This document shows, piece by piece, positions 27,574-38,200 of a stretch of DNA of 64,000 bases. The DNA is taken from NCBI RefSeq assembly GCF_001968815.1, contig NZ_MIEQ01000018.1, positions 1-64,000 on the forward strand, in the 5' to 3' direction. The notes beneath the pieces are model-generated. The model made no database searches and was not told the origin of the DNA. It was given only the letters and a program-made list of their open reading frames with translations. Position numbers and translations under genes: made by a program. Positions within the stretch are counted from its first letter, which is position 1. Each line of letters opens with the position of its first letter. The DNA is from Motiliproteus sp. MSK22-1. Its GTDB lineage: Bacteria; Pseudomonadota; Gammaproteobacteria; Pseudomonadales; Balneatricaceae.

Positions 27574-29640
27574 ATGATTAACCCCCTGCTGGAAGGTCGT
27601 TACTTTCCACCATTCAAGCGTATTGATGCGGCTGATGTGATACCCGCATTGGACCAGATCCTCAGTCATAACCGCGATGAAATAGCCTCTTTGCTCAAGT
27701 CCCCACCGATGGATTGGTCGCTGATTCAACGCTTGGAAGCGATTGATGATCGGCTCAATAAGGCCTGGTCGCCGGTGAGCCATATGAATGCGGTAATCAA
27801 TAATGATGAGCTTCGGCAGGCGTACAATGCAGCATTACCCAAGCTGAGTGAATACAACACGGAGCTGGGACAAAATGAAGAGCTGTTCCACGCTTATAAG
27901 AAACTGGCAGATAGTGACGCCTATAAGTCGTTGGACACCGCTCAACAACAGCTTTTAAATAATGCGTTACGAGATTTCAAGCTTTCTGGTATTGATCTTT
28001 CCAAGGAGGACCGAAAGCGCTATGGAGAGTTGCAGAAACGGCTTTCAGAATTGGCCAGTCAGTTTTCTGAAAACGTCCTGGATGCAACTCAAGCCTGGTC
28101 TAAGCATTTTGATAGTGCAGACGCACTCTCAGGATTACCGGAAAGCTCTCTGGCTTTGGCTGCTCAGGCTGCCAAAGAAAAGGACAAGGAAGGTTACTGT
28201 CTGACTCTCGACTTCCCTTCCTATTACAGTGTGATGGCTTATGCGGATAATCGGGAATTACGCCAGGAAGTTTATCAGGCTTATGCAACACGCGCGTCAG
28301 ATCAGGGGCCTACTGCAGGTCAGTGGGACAACTCTACGATAATCGACGAACTGTTGTCCTTACGGCATGCCGTTGCGCAGCTCTTGGGTTTTGATAATTA
28401 TGCTGAATACTCGCTAGCGACGAAAATGGCTGAGAGTACGGATCAGGTGGTTGATTTTCTGGAGGATCTGGCGACCAGGAGTGTCTCCAGGGCTACTGAT
28501 GAGCTTCAGGAACTGGAACGCTTTGCTCACAAACTGGATGGAATTGAAAGTGTTGAGCCATGGGATCTGGGCTACTACTCAGAAAGACTTCGACAGGATC
28601 GCTATGCTTTATCTCAGGAGGAGCTACGTCCATACTTTCCTATTGAGAGAGTTCTCAGTGGTTTGTTTGAGATTGTTGGTCGGCTGTTCGGTATTAGTGT
28701 TGAGGAAATTGGCGCGGAAAAGCTTGATGCCAGCGGGGTTGAGTTGTGGCACGTCGATGCCCGATTCTTTGAGGTAACCAGGCAAGGTCAGCGAGTAGGA
28801 TACTTTTACCTGGATCTGTATGCCCGCAGCAATAAGCGTGGTGGTGCCTGGATGGATGAATGCCGGGTGCGTCGACGCTTGGAAGATGGTTCATTACAGT
28901 TACCGGTAGCTTATCTGGTCTGTAATTTTAATCCTCCGGTTGCGGATCAGCCTGCCTTGTTGACGCATAATGAAGTAACAACTCTATTTCATGAGTTTGG
29001 TCATGGATTGCATCATCTTCTGACAGAGGTTGAGTGGGCAGCTGTCTCAGGAATTAATGGCGTTGCCTGGGATGCCGTCGAGTTACCCAGCCAGTTTCTG
29101 GAAAACTGGTGCTGGCAGCCAGAGGCATTGTCTCTGATATCCGGTCACTACCAGAGCAAAGAATCCCTTCCTGCTGAGCTGTTGGAGCGTATGCTTGCTG
29201 CTCGGGACTTCCAATCAGGAATGCAGATGGTACGGCAACTCGAGTTTGCATTATTTGATTTCGTGCTGCACCGGGATTATTGCCTGGAACCACTGACAGA
29301 TGTTCAGCAGGTTCTTGATGATATCCGGTCACAGGTTGCGGTGATTAAGGTGCCGGAATATAACCGCTTTCAGAATAGTTTTTCCCATATATTTTCTGGT
29401 GGTTATGCTGCGGGATACTATAGCTACAAGTGGGCAGAAGTGCTTGCTGCCGACTCTTTTTCGAGGTTTGAAGAGGAAGGAGTATTTAATCCACAGACAG
29501 GCAGCGAGTTTCTGGCGTCTATTTTATCTAAGGGGGGGGCAGCTAAGCCGATGGCTTTGTTTATTGACTTTATGGGGAGAGAGCCTCAGGTGGACGCACT
29601 GCTCAGACAGGTTGGCTTACTGCCGGAATCATCATGCTGA
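27574..29640 (+). CDS. prlC: Oligopeptidase A
   Basis: PrlC is a cytoplasmic M3-family zinc metallopeptidase degrading signal peptides and other oligopeptides. The protein (688 aa from the chosen start) has the zinc-binding HEFGH (TLFHEFGHGLHHLL) and the downstream family segments (DAVELPSQFLENWCW; FSGGYAAGYYSYKWAEVLAADSF). E. coli PrlC starts MTNPLL, so MINPLLEGRYFPPF at 27574 is preferred over the TTG at 27559. It is followed 15 bp later by yheV, a common pairing in pseudomonads. Confidence 0.97.
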   Translation: MINPLLEGRYFPPFKRIDAADVIPALDQILSHNRDEIASLLKSPPMDWSLIQRLEAIDDRLNKAWSPVSHMNAVINNDELRQAYNAALPKLSEYNTELGQNEELFHAYKKLADSDAYKSLDTAQQQLLNNALRDFKLSGIDLSKEDRKRYGELQKRLSELASQFSENVLDATQAWSKHFDSADALSGLPESSLALAAQAAKEKDKEGYCLTLDFPSYYSVMAYADNRELRQEVYQAYATRASDQGPTAGQWDNSTIIDELLSLRHAVAQLLGFDNYAEYSLATKMAESTDQVVDFLEDLATRSVSRATDELQELERFAHKLDGIESVEPWDLGYYSERLRQDRYALSQEELRPYFPIERVLSGLFEIVGRLFGISVEEIGAEKLDASGVELWHVDARFFEVTRQGQRVGYFYLDLYARSNKRGGAWMDECRVRRRLEDGSLQLPVAYLVCNFNPPVADQPALLTHNEVTTLFHEFGHGLHHLLTEVEWAAVSGINGVAWDAVELPSQFLENWCWQPEALSLISGHYQSKESLPAELLERMLAARDFQSGMQMVRQLEFALFDFVLHRDYCLEPLTDVQQVLDDIRSQVAVIKVPEYNRFQNSFSHIFSGGYAAGYYSYKWAEVLAADSFSRFEEEGVFNPQTGSEFLASILSKGGAAKPMALFIDFMGREPQVDALLRQVGLLPESSC

Positions 29641-29655
29641 AGAGGATATACAACC

Positions 29656-29916
29656 ATGGCTGTTAAGCGATTTGTTGCCGGTGCAGTCTGCCCCCGTTGT
29701 GCAGAAATGGACAAATTGAGAACTTGGCGCGATCAAGTCCGTGAATACCGTGAGTGCGTGCAGTGTGGATATCAGGATGCCATGCGTTTGGATGGCGCTG
29801 CAGAGCCTCAGGAACTGGAAACCAGGGTTAACCAGCCCGTTGAAAATTCTGAGCCCAAGTTGGCCACAGAGGATGAACAAGTGATACAGTTCGTTCCCAA
29901 CCCCGCTAAAAAATAA
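29656..29916 (+). CDS. yheV: YheV-family zinc-ribbon protein
   Basis: The 86-residue protein has two CxxC knuckles (VCPRCAEMD and ECVQCGYQDAM), the zinc-ribbon pattern of the YheV family, which is conserved in gammaproteobacteria but of unknown role. The ATG follows prlC by 15 bp, so they are likely cotranscribed. The C-terminal tail is acidic and low-complexity. Confidence 0.88.
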   Translation: MAVKRFVAGAVCPRCAEMDKLRTWRDQVREYRECVQCGYQDAMRLDGAAEPQELETRVNQPVENSEPKLATEDEQVIQFVPNPAKK

Positions 29917-29947
29917 TCATAAGAACCTTTGGGGGTAAGGAGAAACT

Positions 29948-30565
29948 ATGGGTAGACCTATTAGCTACAAACCTGAGCAGCTGTTAGGTGATGTCACCGA
30001 ATTATTCTGGCGCAAAGGCTACTTTGCTACTTCAGTAGCTGATTTGGTCAAAACTACGGGTTTGAACCCCGGCAGTATTTACAACGCTTATGGAAATAAG
30101 GTGGGGTTGCTGGAGGCCTCTCTTGAGTTTTACGGTGATCGTTCCATTAAGCGGGCCCGTAAATCGATGGGCCAGTCTCCGAATATTGAAAAAGCAGTCA
30201 GTGGTTTCTTTCAGCGATTGATAGATTCTATGGTTGAGGACCCAGATGCGAAGGGCTGTTTTTTGGTTAATACCTGGTTAGAGTTGGCATCTCATAATGT
30301 GTCGATTAAATCTCGTATTCAATCTATTTTTGATGGCATTGAGCGAGAGTTCCGTGAAGCATTGGTTCGTGCCCAGACTCGTGGTGGGCTTAAGCAGGAG
30401 GCGAATCCTCAAGTGCTGGCGAAGTATTTGATGATGTCTATTTGGGGACTCCGAGTCATGGGGCGTATGAACCCGGAACGAGCGCAGCTTGAAGCAGTGG
30501 CAAATCAATCAATGGCAGCATTACGGGCAGTGGTGGTTAAACATGACTTCGATCTCGCGTTGTAG
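29948..30565 (+). CDS. TetR-family transcriptional regulator
   Basis: The 205-residue protein has an N-terminal TetR HTH (TSVADLVKTTGLNPGSIYNAYGNK, about residues 28-55) preceded by GRPISYKPEQLLGDVTELFWRKGY, then a helical ligand-binding domain. It resembles the AcrR-like TetR_C group of NemR/YxaF type. GGGGTAAGGAG precedes the ATG. The 3' end overlaps the start of tag by 23 bp. Target and ligand are unknown. Confidence 0.9.
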   Translation: MGRPISYKPEQLLGDVTELFWRKGYFATSVADLVKTTGLNPGSIYNAYGNKVGLLEASLEFYGDRSIKRARKSMGQSPNIEKAVSGFFQRLIDSMVEDPDAKGCFLVNTWLELASHNVSIKSRIQSIFDGIEREFREALVRAQTRGGLKQEANPQVLAKYLMMSIWGLRVMGRMNPERAQLEAVANQSMAALRAVVVKHDFDLAL

Positions 30566-31124
30566 TTGGGCTGAAGGCAGTGATGCCGAACAGGATTACC
30601 ATGATTGCGAGTGGGGCGTTCCTCTGCATGATGACCAGCGGTTGTTTGAGTTCCTGATTCTGGAAGGAGCACAAGCAGGTTTGAGCTGGTCTACGGTACT
30701 TAATAAACGGGAGGGGTACCGCGAACTTTACCAGGGTTTTGATCCACAGGTTGTGGCTGATTTTGATGAGGCCACTATCGAGTCCCTGTTGAGTAATCCT
30801 GCTATTGTGCGAAATAAATTGAAGGTCTACGGATCAGTTAAAAACGCCCGTGCTTTTGTTGATATTCAGCAGCGCTATGGTAGTTTTGATCAATATATAT
30901 GGCAATTTATTGGAGGGTGTCCCAAGCAAAATTGCTGGTCCTCAGTGGATCAGGTCCCTGCCAGTACTGTAGAGTCGGAGCAGATGAGCAAAGCGCTGAA
31001 AAAGGCTGGATTCACTTTTGTTGGGCCCACTATTTGCTACGCTTTTATGCAAGCTACGGGTATGGTCAATGACCATATTGAGAGTTGTTTTCGCTACCGT
31101 GAAACAAGGGCGCTTAGCGAATAG
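30543..31124 (+). CDS. tag: DNA-3-methyladenine glycosylase I
   Basis: Tag excises 3-methyladenine in base-excision repair. The 193-residue protein from MTSISRCSWA shows the zinc-snap ligands (N-terminal Cys and HDCEWG; C-terminal HIESCF) and the conserved WGVPLHDDQRLFEFLILEGAQAGLSW. The frame extends upstream to 30489 inside the TetR gene, but the family start is 30543, giving a 23-bp overlap and likely coupled translation. In Pseudomonas tag is next to glyQ (PA0010); here it has moved about 23 kb. Confidence 0.96.
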   Translation: MTSISRCSWAEGSDAEQDYHDCEWGVPLHDDQRLFEFLILEGAQAGLSWSTVLNKREGYRELYQGFDPQVVADFDEATIESLLSNPAIVRNKLKVYGSVKNARAFVDIQQRYGSFDQYIWQFIGGCPKQNCWSSVDQVPASTVESEQMSKALKKAGFTFVGPTICYAFMQATGMVNDHIESCFRYRETRALSE

Positions 31125-31197
31125 AGCGCATTTTGGCTAATAATATTTACTAGTTGAGGCAGATTATTCCCCGGTCTCCCTGACCGTCTCTGATGTG

Positions 31198-32586
31198 CTA
31201 GGTTCCTCCTGATCCTTCCGGTTGCCGGGCTTTTCGATAGTCACAGTAATAAAACAGCAGCCCTGCTGTTAACCCCCGAGCGAGTAAGAAAAAGCTTAGA
31301 GAGAACCAGAGCCCGTGGTTACCCCATGGTTGGCTGAAATACCAACTTGGGACAAATACTGCTGCTACGCTTAACAGCATACAGTTCTGCATCCATCGAA
31401 ACCTGTTGGCACCAATAAAAATACCATCGAGTAGGTAGCTCCAGACACCCAACAGCGGCATAATCGTTAACCAGGGTAAATACTCGCTGGCTGTTGTGAT
31501 CACTTCCGGGATATCCGTTAGCAGTTCGATTATCAGCTGGCCTCCCAGAGCGAAGAAGATAAAAAACAATAATGCTGTGAAAAAGGACCAAAGGAATGCT
31601 GCTTGACAGGCGCTATAGAATTTTAGTTTTTCTTTGGCCCCATAGTATTTTCCACAAAGTGCTTCAGTGGCGTGGGCAAATCCGTCCAATCCATGAGAAA
31701 TCAATAACAGGAAATTAAGTAGTACGGCATTAGCTGCAAGGATTTCATTGCCCATCCGCGCTCCCTGGGCCGTAAAAAAACAGAAAGTCAGCAAAAGCAG
31801 TAAGGTACGAACAAGTAAATAGCGGTTGCTGCGTATCAATCTGGAGTAATTTTTCCAGCGCAATAATGGAGCAAGTGGCAGCTTATGCGAATTATGCCGC
31901 AGGTGCCTGACAGCCAGCCACAGGCCCAGTAGCAATGCTGAATAATCTGCGCAGACGGTTGCCAGGGCTACACCCTCTACTGCCATATTCAGCACCACCA
32001 CCAACAGTAGATCAAGGCTGATATTGATCAGGTTAGCGGTGATCAGCAATAACAGTGGAACCCGGCTGTTCTGAAGCCCCAGAAACCAACCAAGCAAGGC
32101 ATAGTTGGCGAGGACGGCAGGTGCGCTGAAAATGCGGACGTTACAATATAGCCAAGCCTGTTCCATAACCTCCTGACTGGGTTCCATCAGCATTAGGCCA
32201 AGTTCGATAAGAGGGCGCTGGAATAGAATCAGTAGCAATCCAATCAGCAAAGCAATGATCAGACTTTGTGCCAGTAACAGGTTAACTTCCTGATGGTTCT
32301 CAGCGCCAACGGCTTGCGCCGTTAAACCTGTGGTACCCATCCGGAGAAACCCGAACCCCCAAAACAGTACTGAGAATAAGCTGGCGCCAATGGCAACAGC
32401 TCCCAAATAGAGAGGGTTGGGTAAATGGCCAATGACTGCCGTATCAACCAGCCCCAGTAAAGGCACCGTGAGGTTCGACAGAATCATCGGCCAGGCCAGT
32501 TGCCACACCTGCCGATGTATCTCGGGGTCCAGCCAATGGTTGCCAGACCTTTGACTGGAATCCTTCTCCTTAACTGTTGAGCCCAT
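31198..32586 (-). CDS. MATE-family efflux transporter (DinF-like)
   Basis: The 462-residue, roughly 12-helix protein belongs to the MATE multidrug/Na+ exporters, DinF branch (QLAWPMILSNLTVPLLGLVDTAVIGHL at the start). It should export organic cations or drugs driven by H+ or Na+. The start codon overlaps the znuB stop by one base, so it is translated with the zinc importer, although a zinc role is not implied by the family. Confidence 0.92.
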   Translation of the reverse strand: MGSTVKEKDSSQRSGNHWLDPEIHRQVWQLAWPMILSNLTVPLLGLVDTAVIGHLPNPLYLGAVAIGASLFSVLFWGFGFLRMGTTGLTAQAVGAENHQEVNLLLAQSLIIALLIGLLLILFQRPLIELGLMLMEPSQEVMEQAWLYCNVRIFSAPAVLANYALLGWFLGLQNSRVPLLLLITANLINISLDLLLVVVLNMAVEGVALATVCADYSALLLGLWLAVRHLRHNSHKLPLAPLLRWKNYSRLIRSNRYLLVRTLLLLLTFCFFTAQGARMGNEILAANAVLLNFLLLISHGLDGFAHATEALCGKYYGAKEKLKFYSACQAAFLWSFFTALLFFIFFALGGQLIIELLTDIPEVITTASEYLPWLTIMPLLGVWSYLLDGIFIGANRFRWMQNCMLLSVAAVFVPSWYFSQPWGNHGLWFSLSFFLLARGLTAGLLFYYCDYRKARQPEGSGGT

Positions 32587-33368
32587 TAACGGCTCGGCAG
32601 ACTATGACTGAAGACAAACAGCAGGGCTGCACTGACCACCACCGATGGGCCTGCGGGTGTATCCCATTGGTAGGATCCCCAGAGTCCCAGGCAAACGGAG
32701 ATACACCCTATCAGACTGGCAAAAAAAGCCATCTGTTCTGGTGTTTTAGATAATCGTCGGGCAGCAGCAGCTGGAATGATCAGCAGTGATGTGATGAGCA
32801 GAACACCGACAATCTTCATGGCCACAGCAATAACGATACCGACCAGCAACATCAGGGCCAGCCTTACCAGGTTGATCGGTATTCCTTCGACTCGGGCTAA
32901 GTCTTCATTTACAGTAAAGGCTAGCAGTGGATTCCAGAGTATCGCTAATAATGTAAGGACTAACATCCCACCGCCGTAAATCCAGAAAAGGTCTTCTTTA
33001 CTGATTGCCAGCAAATCTCCAAACAGATAGCTCATCAGGTCGATTCTTACATCCGGGAGAAAGCTGATCGCAACCAGCCCCAGAGATAGAGAGCTGTGAG
33101 CCATAATGCCCAGCAGGGTATCAGTCGCAATGATGCGTTTACGTTGAAGTGAAACCAGTAACAGTGCTAACAGTACGCAACACATAACGACGGCAAGATT
33201 AAGATTAAGATCGAACAGTATTCCCAGCGCGACGCCCAGCAACGCAGAGTGCGCCAGGGTGTCACCAAAGTAAGCCATCCGACGCCAAACGACAAAAGAA
33301 CCTAACGGCCCTGCAATAATCGCCACGCCTATGCCTCCAAGTAGTGCCTTAAGCAGGAAATCAGCCAT
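32586..33368 (-). CDS. znuB: Zinc ABC transporter permease
   Basis: ZnuB is the membrane permease of the ZnuABC high-affinity zinc importer. The 260-residue ABC-3 family protein (MADFLLKALLGGIGVAIIAGPLGSFVVWRRMAYFGDTLAHSALLGVALG) has the family start and about eight helices. The frame runs 27 codons further upstream into znuC but the ATG at 33368 fits the family. It overlaps znuC by 8 bp and the MATE gene by 1 bp. Confidence 0.96.
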   Translation of the reverse strand: MADFLLKALLGGIGVAIIAGPLGSFVVWRRMAYFGDTLAHSALLGVALGILFDLNLNLAVVMCCVLLALLLVSLQRKRIIATDTLLGIMAHSSLSLGLVAISFLPDVRIDLMSYLFGDLLAISKEDLFWIYGGGMLVLTLLAILWNPLLAFTVNEDLARVEGIPINLVRLALMLLVGIVIAVAMKIVGVLLITSLLIIPAAAARRLSKTPEQMAFFASLIGCISVCLGLWGSYQWDTPAGPSVVVSAALLFVFSHSLPSR

Positions 33369-34197
33369 GGTGTCTGTCTCCTTGTTGTTGCTTGGAGGGG
33401 GCTGAGAGCTGTTGTTGAGATTCCGGGGGGCTCTCAGTACTTTCAACACAGGGATGATCCATAATTACTTGCCCATGGGCATCATGCTGGTGGTTATGGT
33501 GATGACTATACAGGGCCAGATTTGAAGCTCCGTCACGGCCAAACAGTGCGATAAAGGATGGATCATTACTGACAATTTCCGGGTGACCTGAGCAACATAT
33601 GTGGTGATTCAGACAGATAACTTTGTCGGTGCTGGCCATGACCATGTGTAAATCGTGGGAAACCATGAATACGGCACATTGATGACGATCACGAATCTGT
33701 GCGATAAGCTCGTAGAGCTCTATCTGGCCAGTTATATCGACACCCTGAACAGGTTCGTCCAGAACGAGGAGTTGGGGTTGTCGCAATAATGCTCGTGCCA
33801 GCATCACGCGTTGCGTTTCACCGCCTGATAACTTCTGCATAGGGTTTTTCAGCAGATGCTCAACGTTGACTTCCTTTAATGCGCCGAGAATTTCAGCACT
33901 GGTTGCCCTCGCAGCCAGTTTCATAAAGCGCTCAACGGTTAGAGGTAACGTTGGTTCTATGTGCAGCTTTTGAGGCATATAACCGATGCGTAGCCTGTCT
34001 GGTTTGCCAATGGTTCCGCTATCGGGGAGTTGCAGTCCGAGAAGTATGCGAACCAGGGTGGATTTGCCGGAGCCATTGGGACCAATCAATGTGGTAATCT
34101 GGTTAGACTCTATGTCGAAACTGACATTTTGAATAACATGACGGTTACCAAAGTGTAGATTCACATTTTGAAGCTGGATAAACGCGCTGTTTGTCAT
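33361..34197 (-). CDS. znuC: Zinc ABC transporter ATP-binding protein
   Basis: ZnuC powers zinc uptake. The 278-residue ATPase has Walker A (GPNGSGKST), the signature LSGGETQRVMLARAL, Walker B (LLVLDEPVQGVD) and the H-loop MVSHDLHMV. The C-terminal tail is His-rich (YSHHHNHQHDAHG), as in many zinc ATPases. The start at MTNSAFIQLQNVNLHFG (34197) is 12 codons inside the longest frame. It follows zur by about 130 bp. Confidence 0.96.
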   Translation of the reverse strand: MTNSAFIQLQNVNLHFGNRHVIQNVSFDIESNQITTLIGPNGSGKSTLVRILLGLQLPDSGTIGKPDRLRIGYMPQKLHIEPTLPLTVERFMKLAARATSAEILGALKEVNVEHLLKNPMQKLSGGETQRVMLARALLRQPQLLVLDEPVQGVDITGQIELYELIAQIRDRHQCAVFMVSHDLHMVMASTDKVICLNHHICCSGHPEIVSNDPSFIALFGRDGASNLALYSHHHNHQHDAHGQVIMDHPCVESTESPPESQQQLSAPSKQQQGDRHHG

Positions 34198-34326
34198 ATC
34201 TTGTACGTCATATGGAATATGGGTTGCATCCAATAGTCTGGGATCAGGTCAAGTGCTGTTCCGTGTTGTTACCCTGTCTTATCGATGGCTTGGGTGCGAC
34301 GAGCCTCGCAGCGCAGGGTATCGCTA

Positions 34327-34866
34327 TCATTTATCTGATTGCGAATGACCTTGTTGTTCAAGACACAGCGGACATAGCCCTGAAAGTTCGACAGTCTCTG
34401 ACTCAATAACAAAACCTGCTGCGGAAGCATTTTTGCGCAGATAGGTAGAAAGATTTCCTGCTTCTATCTCTTGAGCACTGCCACAGCTGCGGCAAATCAA
34501 AAAGTATCCATGATGATTATGGTTCGGATTGTTACAGCCGATAAACGCATTCAGGGAGGCTATTCGATGGAGGAGGCCATGTTCCAAGAGAAAGTCGAGT
34601 GCTCGGTACACTGTTGGTGGTGCGGAATTAAAGCCATCCGCTGCCAGCTGGCTCAATATCTGGTAAGCACCAAGGGGCTTGTGGCTCTGCCAAATTAACT
34701 CCAACACACGTTTGCGTACGGGAGTTAGTCGCGAATTTCTAGTGCGGCAGAGTGCCTGGGCTTTGTCTAACGCCGAGCTGATACAATCCTGATGATTATG
34801 TCGATTGTTGAATGCCGGATTTTCGTCACAGCTATCTTGGGCGGACGTATCGTTGTTCTCAATCAT
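34327..34866 (-). CDS. zur: Zinc uptake regulator (Fur family)
   Basis: Zur represses zinc uptake genes when zinc is bound. The 179-residue protein has the Fur-family winged helix (VLELIWQSHKPLGAYQILSQL, APPTVYRALDFLLEHGLLHRI), the HNHHGYFLICRSCGSAQEIE metal region and a second CPLC pair (LSGLCPLCLEQQ). ATG at 34866 has AGAGAG six bases before it; in-frame starts up to 34887 are possible. It heads the zur-znuC-znuB-MATE unit. Confidence 0.94.
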   Translation of the reverse strand: MIENNDTSAQDSCDENPAFNNRHNHQDCISSALDKAQALCRTRNSRLTPVRKRVLELIWQSHKPLGAYQILSQLAADGFNSAPPTVYRALDFLLEHGLLHRIASLNAFIGCNNPNHNHHGYFLICRSCGSAQEIEAGNLSTYLRKNASAAGFVIESETVELSGLCPLCLEQQGHSQSDK

Positions 34867-34895
34867 GTCCATCTCTCTGAAAATCATTGGTGTAA

Positions 34896-34905
34896 TGTTA
34901 TAACA
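34896..34905. promoter_or_regulatory. Candidate Zur operator core
   Basis: TGTTATAACA is a 10-bp palindrome 30 bp before the zur start. It shares the TGTTATA/TATAACA halves of the gammaproteobacterial Zur box but lacks the usual longer spacing, so the assignment is tentative. Confidence 0.35.
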
Positions 34906-35114
34906 GAACCGGCGAGTTCGACAGTTTATGAATGAAGCAATTACAGCGGGTTATCAAGGTCGTGCTGGCCTGGAAATCACCCTGTCGAAATCAACGGCTG
35001 TTATCTGATCGAGCAACATTCGAACAGAAATGATGATTTTAAGAGTACTTTAGGTATAGGAGGCATTCGCTTTTTGGGAGCAACCGAATAGCAAAAAGGG
35101 TCGTAATTTTGAAG

Positions 35115-35201
35115 TGGTGCAGATGGGGAGACTCGAACTCCCACGTCCTATCGGACACTAGCACCTGAAGCTAGCGCGTCTACCAATTCCGCCACATCTG
35201 C
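35115..35201 (-). tRNA. tRNA-Leu (anticodon CAG)
   Basis: The minus strand folds into a complete class II tRNA: acceptor GCAGATG/CATCTGC, D-arm GGCGGAATTGGTAGAC, anticodon loop TTCAGGT (CAG), a variable arm, T-arm GTTCGAGTC and encoded CCA. The length (87 nt) and the long variable arm fit tRNA-Leu decoding CUG. Confidence 0.97.
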
Positions 35202-35294
35202 ATGTTCATCTCTGATGAGGCGCGTATTAAACTCGGTCTTTTCAAAGATTGCAAGGATTTTTTCGATATTTAGTTTCTGAAGGCGGTTATCCAG

Positions 35295-38200
35295 TTAGAT
35301 AACAAAGTCATTACTTCCTTCATCAGGCGGCTTATCAGCAGTATCTTCATTCTGATGGGGCTCGTTTACCGCATTTTTTTTATCGGAAGGGATCTTTGTA
35401 GGTAAGCGAATATTGAATACCGTTCCCTGACCAACCTTGCTCTTACAATCGATTTGGCCCTTTAATTGTTGGGTTACGAGATTGTAGACGATGTGGGCTC
35501 CTAACCCTGAACCGCCTTCTCCTCGACGAGTCGTATAAAAAGGGTCATAGATTCGCCGTAACTGACGCGAGCTCATGCCGCAGCCGTTATCCCTATAGTT
35601 CATTAGAATACTTTCACCCGAGTCTTTGATTTCTATCTGGATACGGCCATTGTCAGTCTGGGCAAATGCATGCTGTAGAGAATTCATAACTAAATTGGTG
35701 ATGATCTGGGAGTAGGCTCCCGGGTAGCTATCGATGTTTATTTCGTCACCACTGACTGCTATTTCATGAGCATTGTTTTTTAATAGGGGCTTCAACGAAA
35801 ATAACACTTCCTCTATATAATGCTTCAATTGAAAATTACGCCGCTCGTCGCTGGTCTGATCGACGGCTACCTGTTTAAAGCTCTGAATTAACTGGGCTGC
35901 GCGTTCGCTATTGGTGAGGATAATTTCCAGGCTTTCATTAGCAACGCTGTTAAAATTGTCAAAATCACTGCGGGTGAGGCTGTTGTTTTGATAGTTCCCG
36001 GAAAGTTGACCATATTCGTCTTTCAGCAGACTTGCTGCTGTCAGGCTGTTTCCCAGCGGTGTGTTAATCTCATGGGCGATACCGGCTACCAGCCCTCCCA
36101 GAGCTGCCATTTTATCGGCTTCCACCAATTGTTTTTGGGTCTGTTGCAGTTGTTGTAATGTGCTCCGCAGATTTACGTTACTGCTTTTAAGTTCTGCGGT
36201 TCGCTGTTCGACTCGCTGTTCCAGTTTCTCGTTAAGCTCTTTCAGCGCCTGTTCTGCATTGAGGCGCTGTATGGCCTCTGACTCGAGTCGTTCGATCGTG
36301 TGCTGTTGTTGCTCGGCGTGGTCACTAATCATCTGTTCGCGTTCTTGGTAATAATCAACCTTGCTCCAGAGTTCTTCCGGTGATAGATGAATTTCCGCCA
36401 GTAGGTCGGAATACATTGTGGATAACTGATTCTGTTCTTCCTCACTGAAGATATTACTTCGCTGGATGGCTTTATGAGCTGCTGCACTACCAATGGCACC
36501 GGAGAGTATTGTTTCTGCTTCATTCTTTAAGTAGGTGGCTTGAAGAAGGCTTACTTTCTCCTTTCCTTCCAGATTTGTGTTCTGAATACAACGGTTTATG
36601 GCTGAAGAAACCAGATCTGTTGGCATATATTCTGAAAAACAGCCCCGTAGAAGAGCGACTTTTGATACCAGAAGGATATTTTCTTCCTGGTCGAGGGTTG
36701 GTAATTGGCGAGTTTCTTCTTTAAGAATATCGATAAACTCATTCGCCAGAGCTTCTTCTTCCTTGCTGGATGAGTTACTTAAAGAGACAGCCACATAGGC
36801 GCCAATATTGAGTACCATGCTCCAGAATACGGCGTGGGGCAGGGGGTCCAGTACGGATAATCCCAGCAAAGCTTCAGGATTGAGCAGCGTTATGCCGAAA
36901 GGTCCCTGATCGAGCCAGTCCTGTGGCCACCAGCCGCTCTTGATAAACGTTGGTAGCAGTAAGGTATAAAACCAGCCGAAAAAGCCGGCAGTCAGGCCTG
37001 CCATTGCTCCCTTAGCGTTAGCGCTACGCCAAAACAGGCCACCAACTATCAAAGGAGCAAACTGCAAAATGGCAGCAAACGATATAAGCCCCATATTGAC
37101 CAGCATGAAGGTATTGCCAAGAACCTGATTGAACAGATAACCGGATGAGATAAATACGGCAACCGCTAACCAGCGTAGTTGGAGCAGGTGTGTTCGTAAA
37201 TGCCGTAGTCGTCCTATGGATTCGATAATAGGCAAAACCAGGTGGTTAGTAATCATCGTCGAGAGAGTCATGGCACTGACCAAAATCATACCTGTCGCGG
37301 CAGAAAAACCTCCAATGAATACTAACAGCGATAGCCAGCGTTGATCGGCTTGTAACGGTAACAGTAGTACGAAAGTATCCGCCTGCTCAGGTCCGTGTCC
37401 CAGGATCATTCCTGCCAGCGCGACTGGAATGACAAAGATATTAATCAGCAGCAGGTAGCTGGGAATCAGCCATTGAGCCGTGTTTATATGCTGTTCATTG
37501 GCATTTTCTACAACCATAACGTGGAACTGTCGTGGTAGGAACAGGAACGCAGACATTGCTAATATGGCCAGAGTGACCCAGCTTGTCAGAGCTGGAGTTT
37601 GACTCATTTTCTGTAGTGCCAGATGATTCTGCGATAAACGTTCAGCTTGATCCAACAGATCCCCAAAGCCGTCAAACAGTCCAAAAGTAACAAATAAGCC
37701 CGCGAGGAAAAAAGCAACCAGCTTGACTATGCTCTCTGTCGCCAGAGCCACCATCATTCCCTGATGCCGTTCGGTCGGATCAAGGTGTCGAACACCAAAG
37801 AGAATCGTAAAAATGATCATCAATACCACGGTAATCATTTCAACATTGAAAGATGAGGAGGTTGTCGTTGAAGCCAGGCCATTGGCAGATAATAAGTTGA
37901 AGGTGTTGGTGATAGCTTTTAACTGAAGCGCAATATAGGGAAGGATACCTATCAAGCAAACGATGGTCACCATGGCTGCCAGCGTTTGGGATTTGTTGTA
38001 ACGGGAAGAAATCAGATCAGCGATGCTCGTTACGTGGTGACGGCTCTTAACCCGGACCATCTTGCGTAGCAGAGTCCCGGCAAAAATAAGCACGAGTGTC
38101 GGACCCAGGTAGATAATAAGGAATAAAACACCATTGTTTGCCGCCGAGCCTACGCTGCCATAAAAGGTCCAGGAGGTACAGTAGACGCCAATAGACAGGC

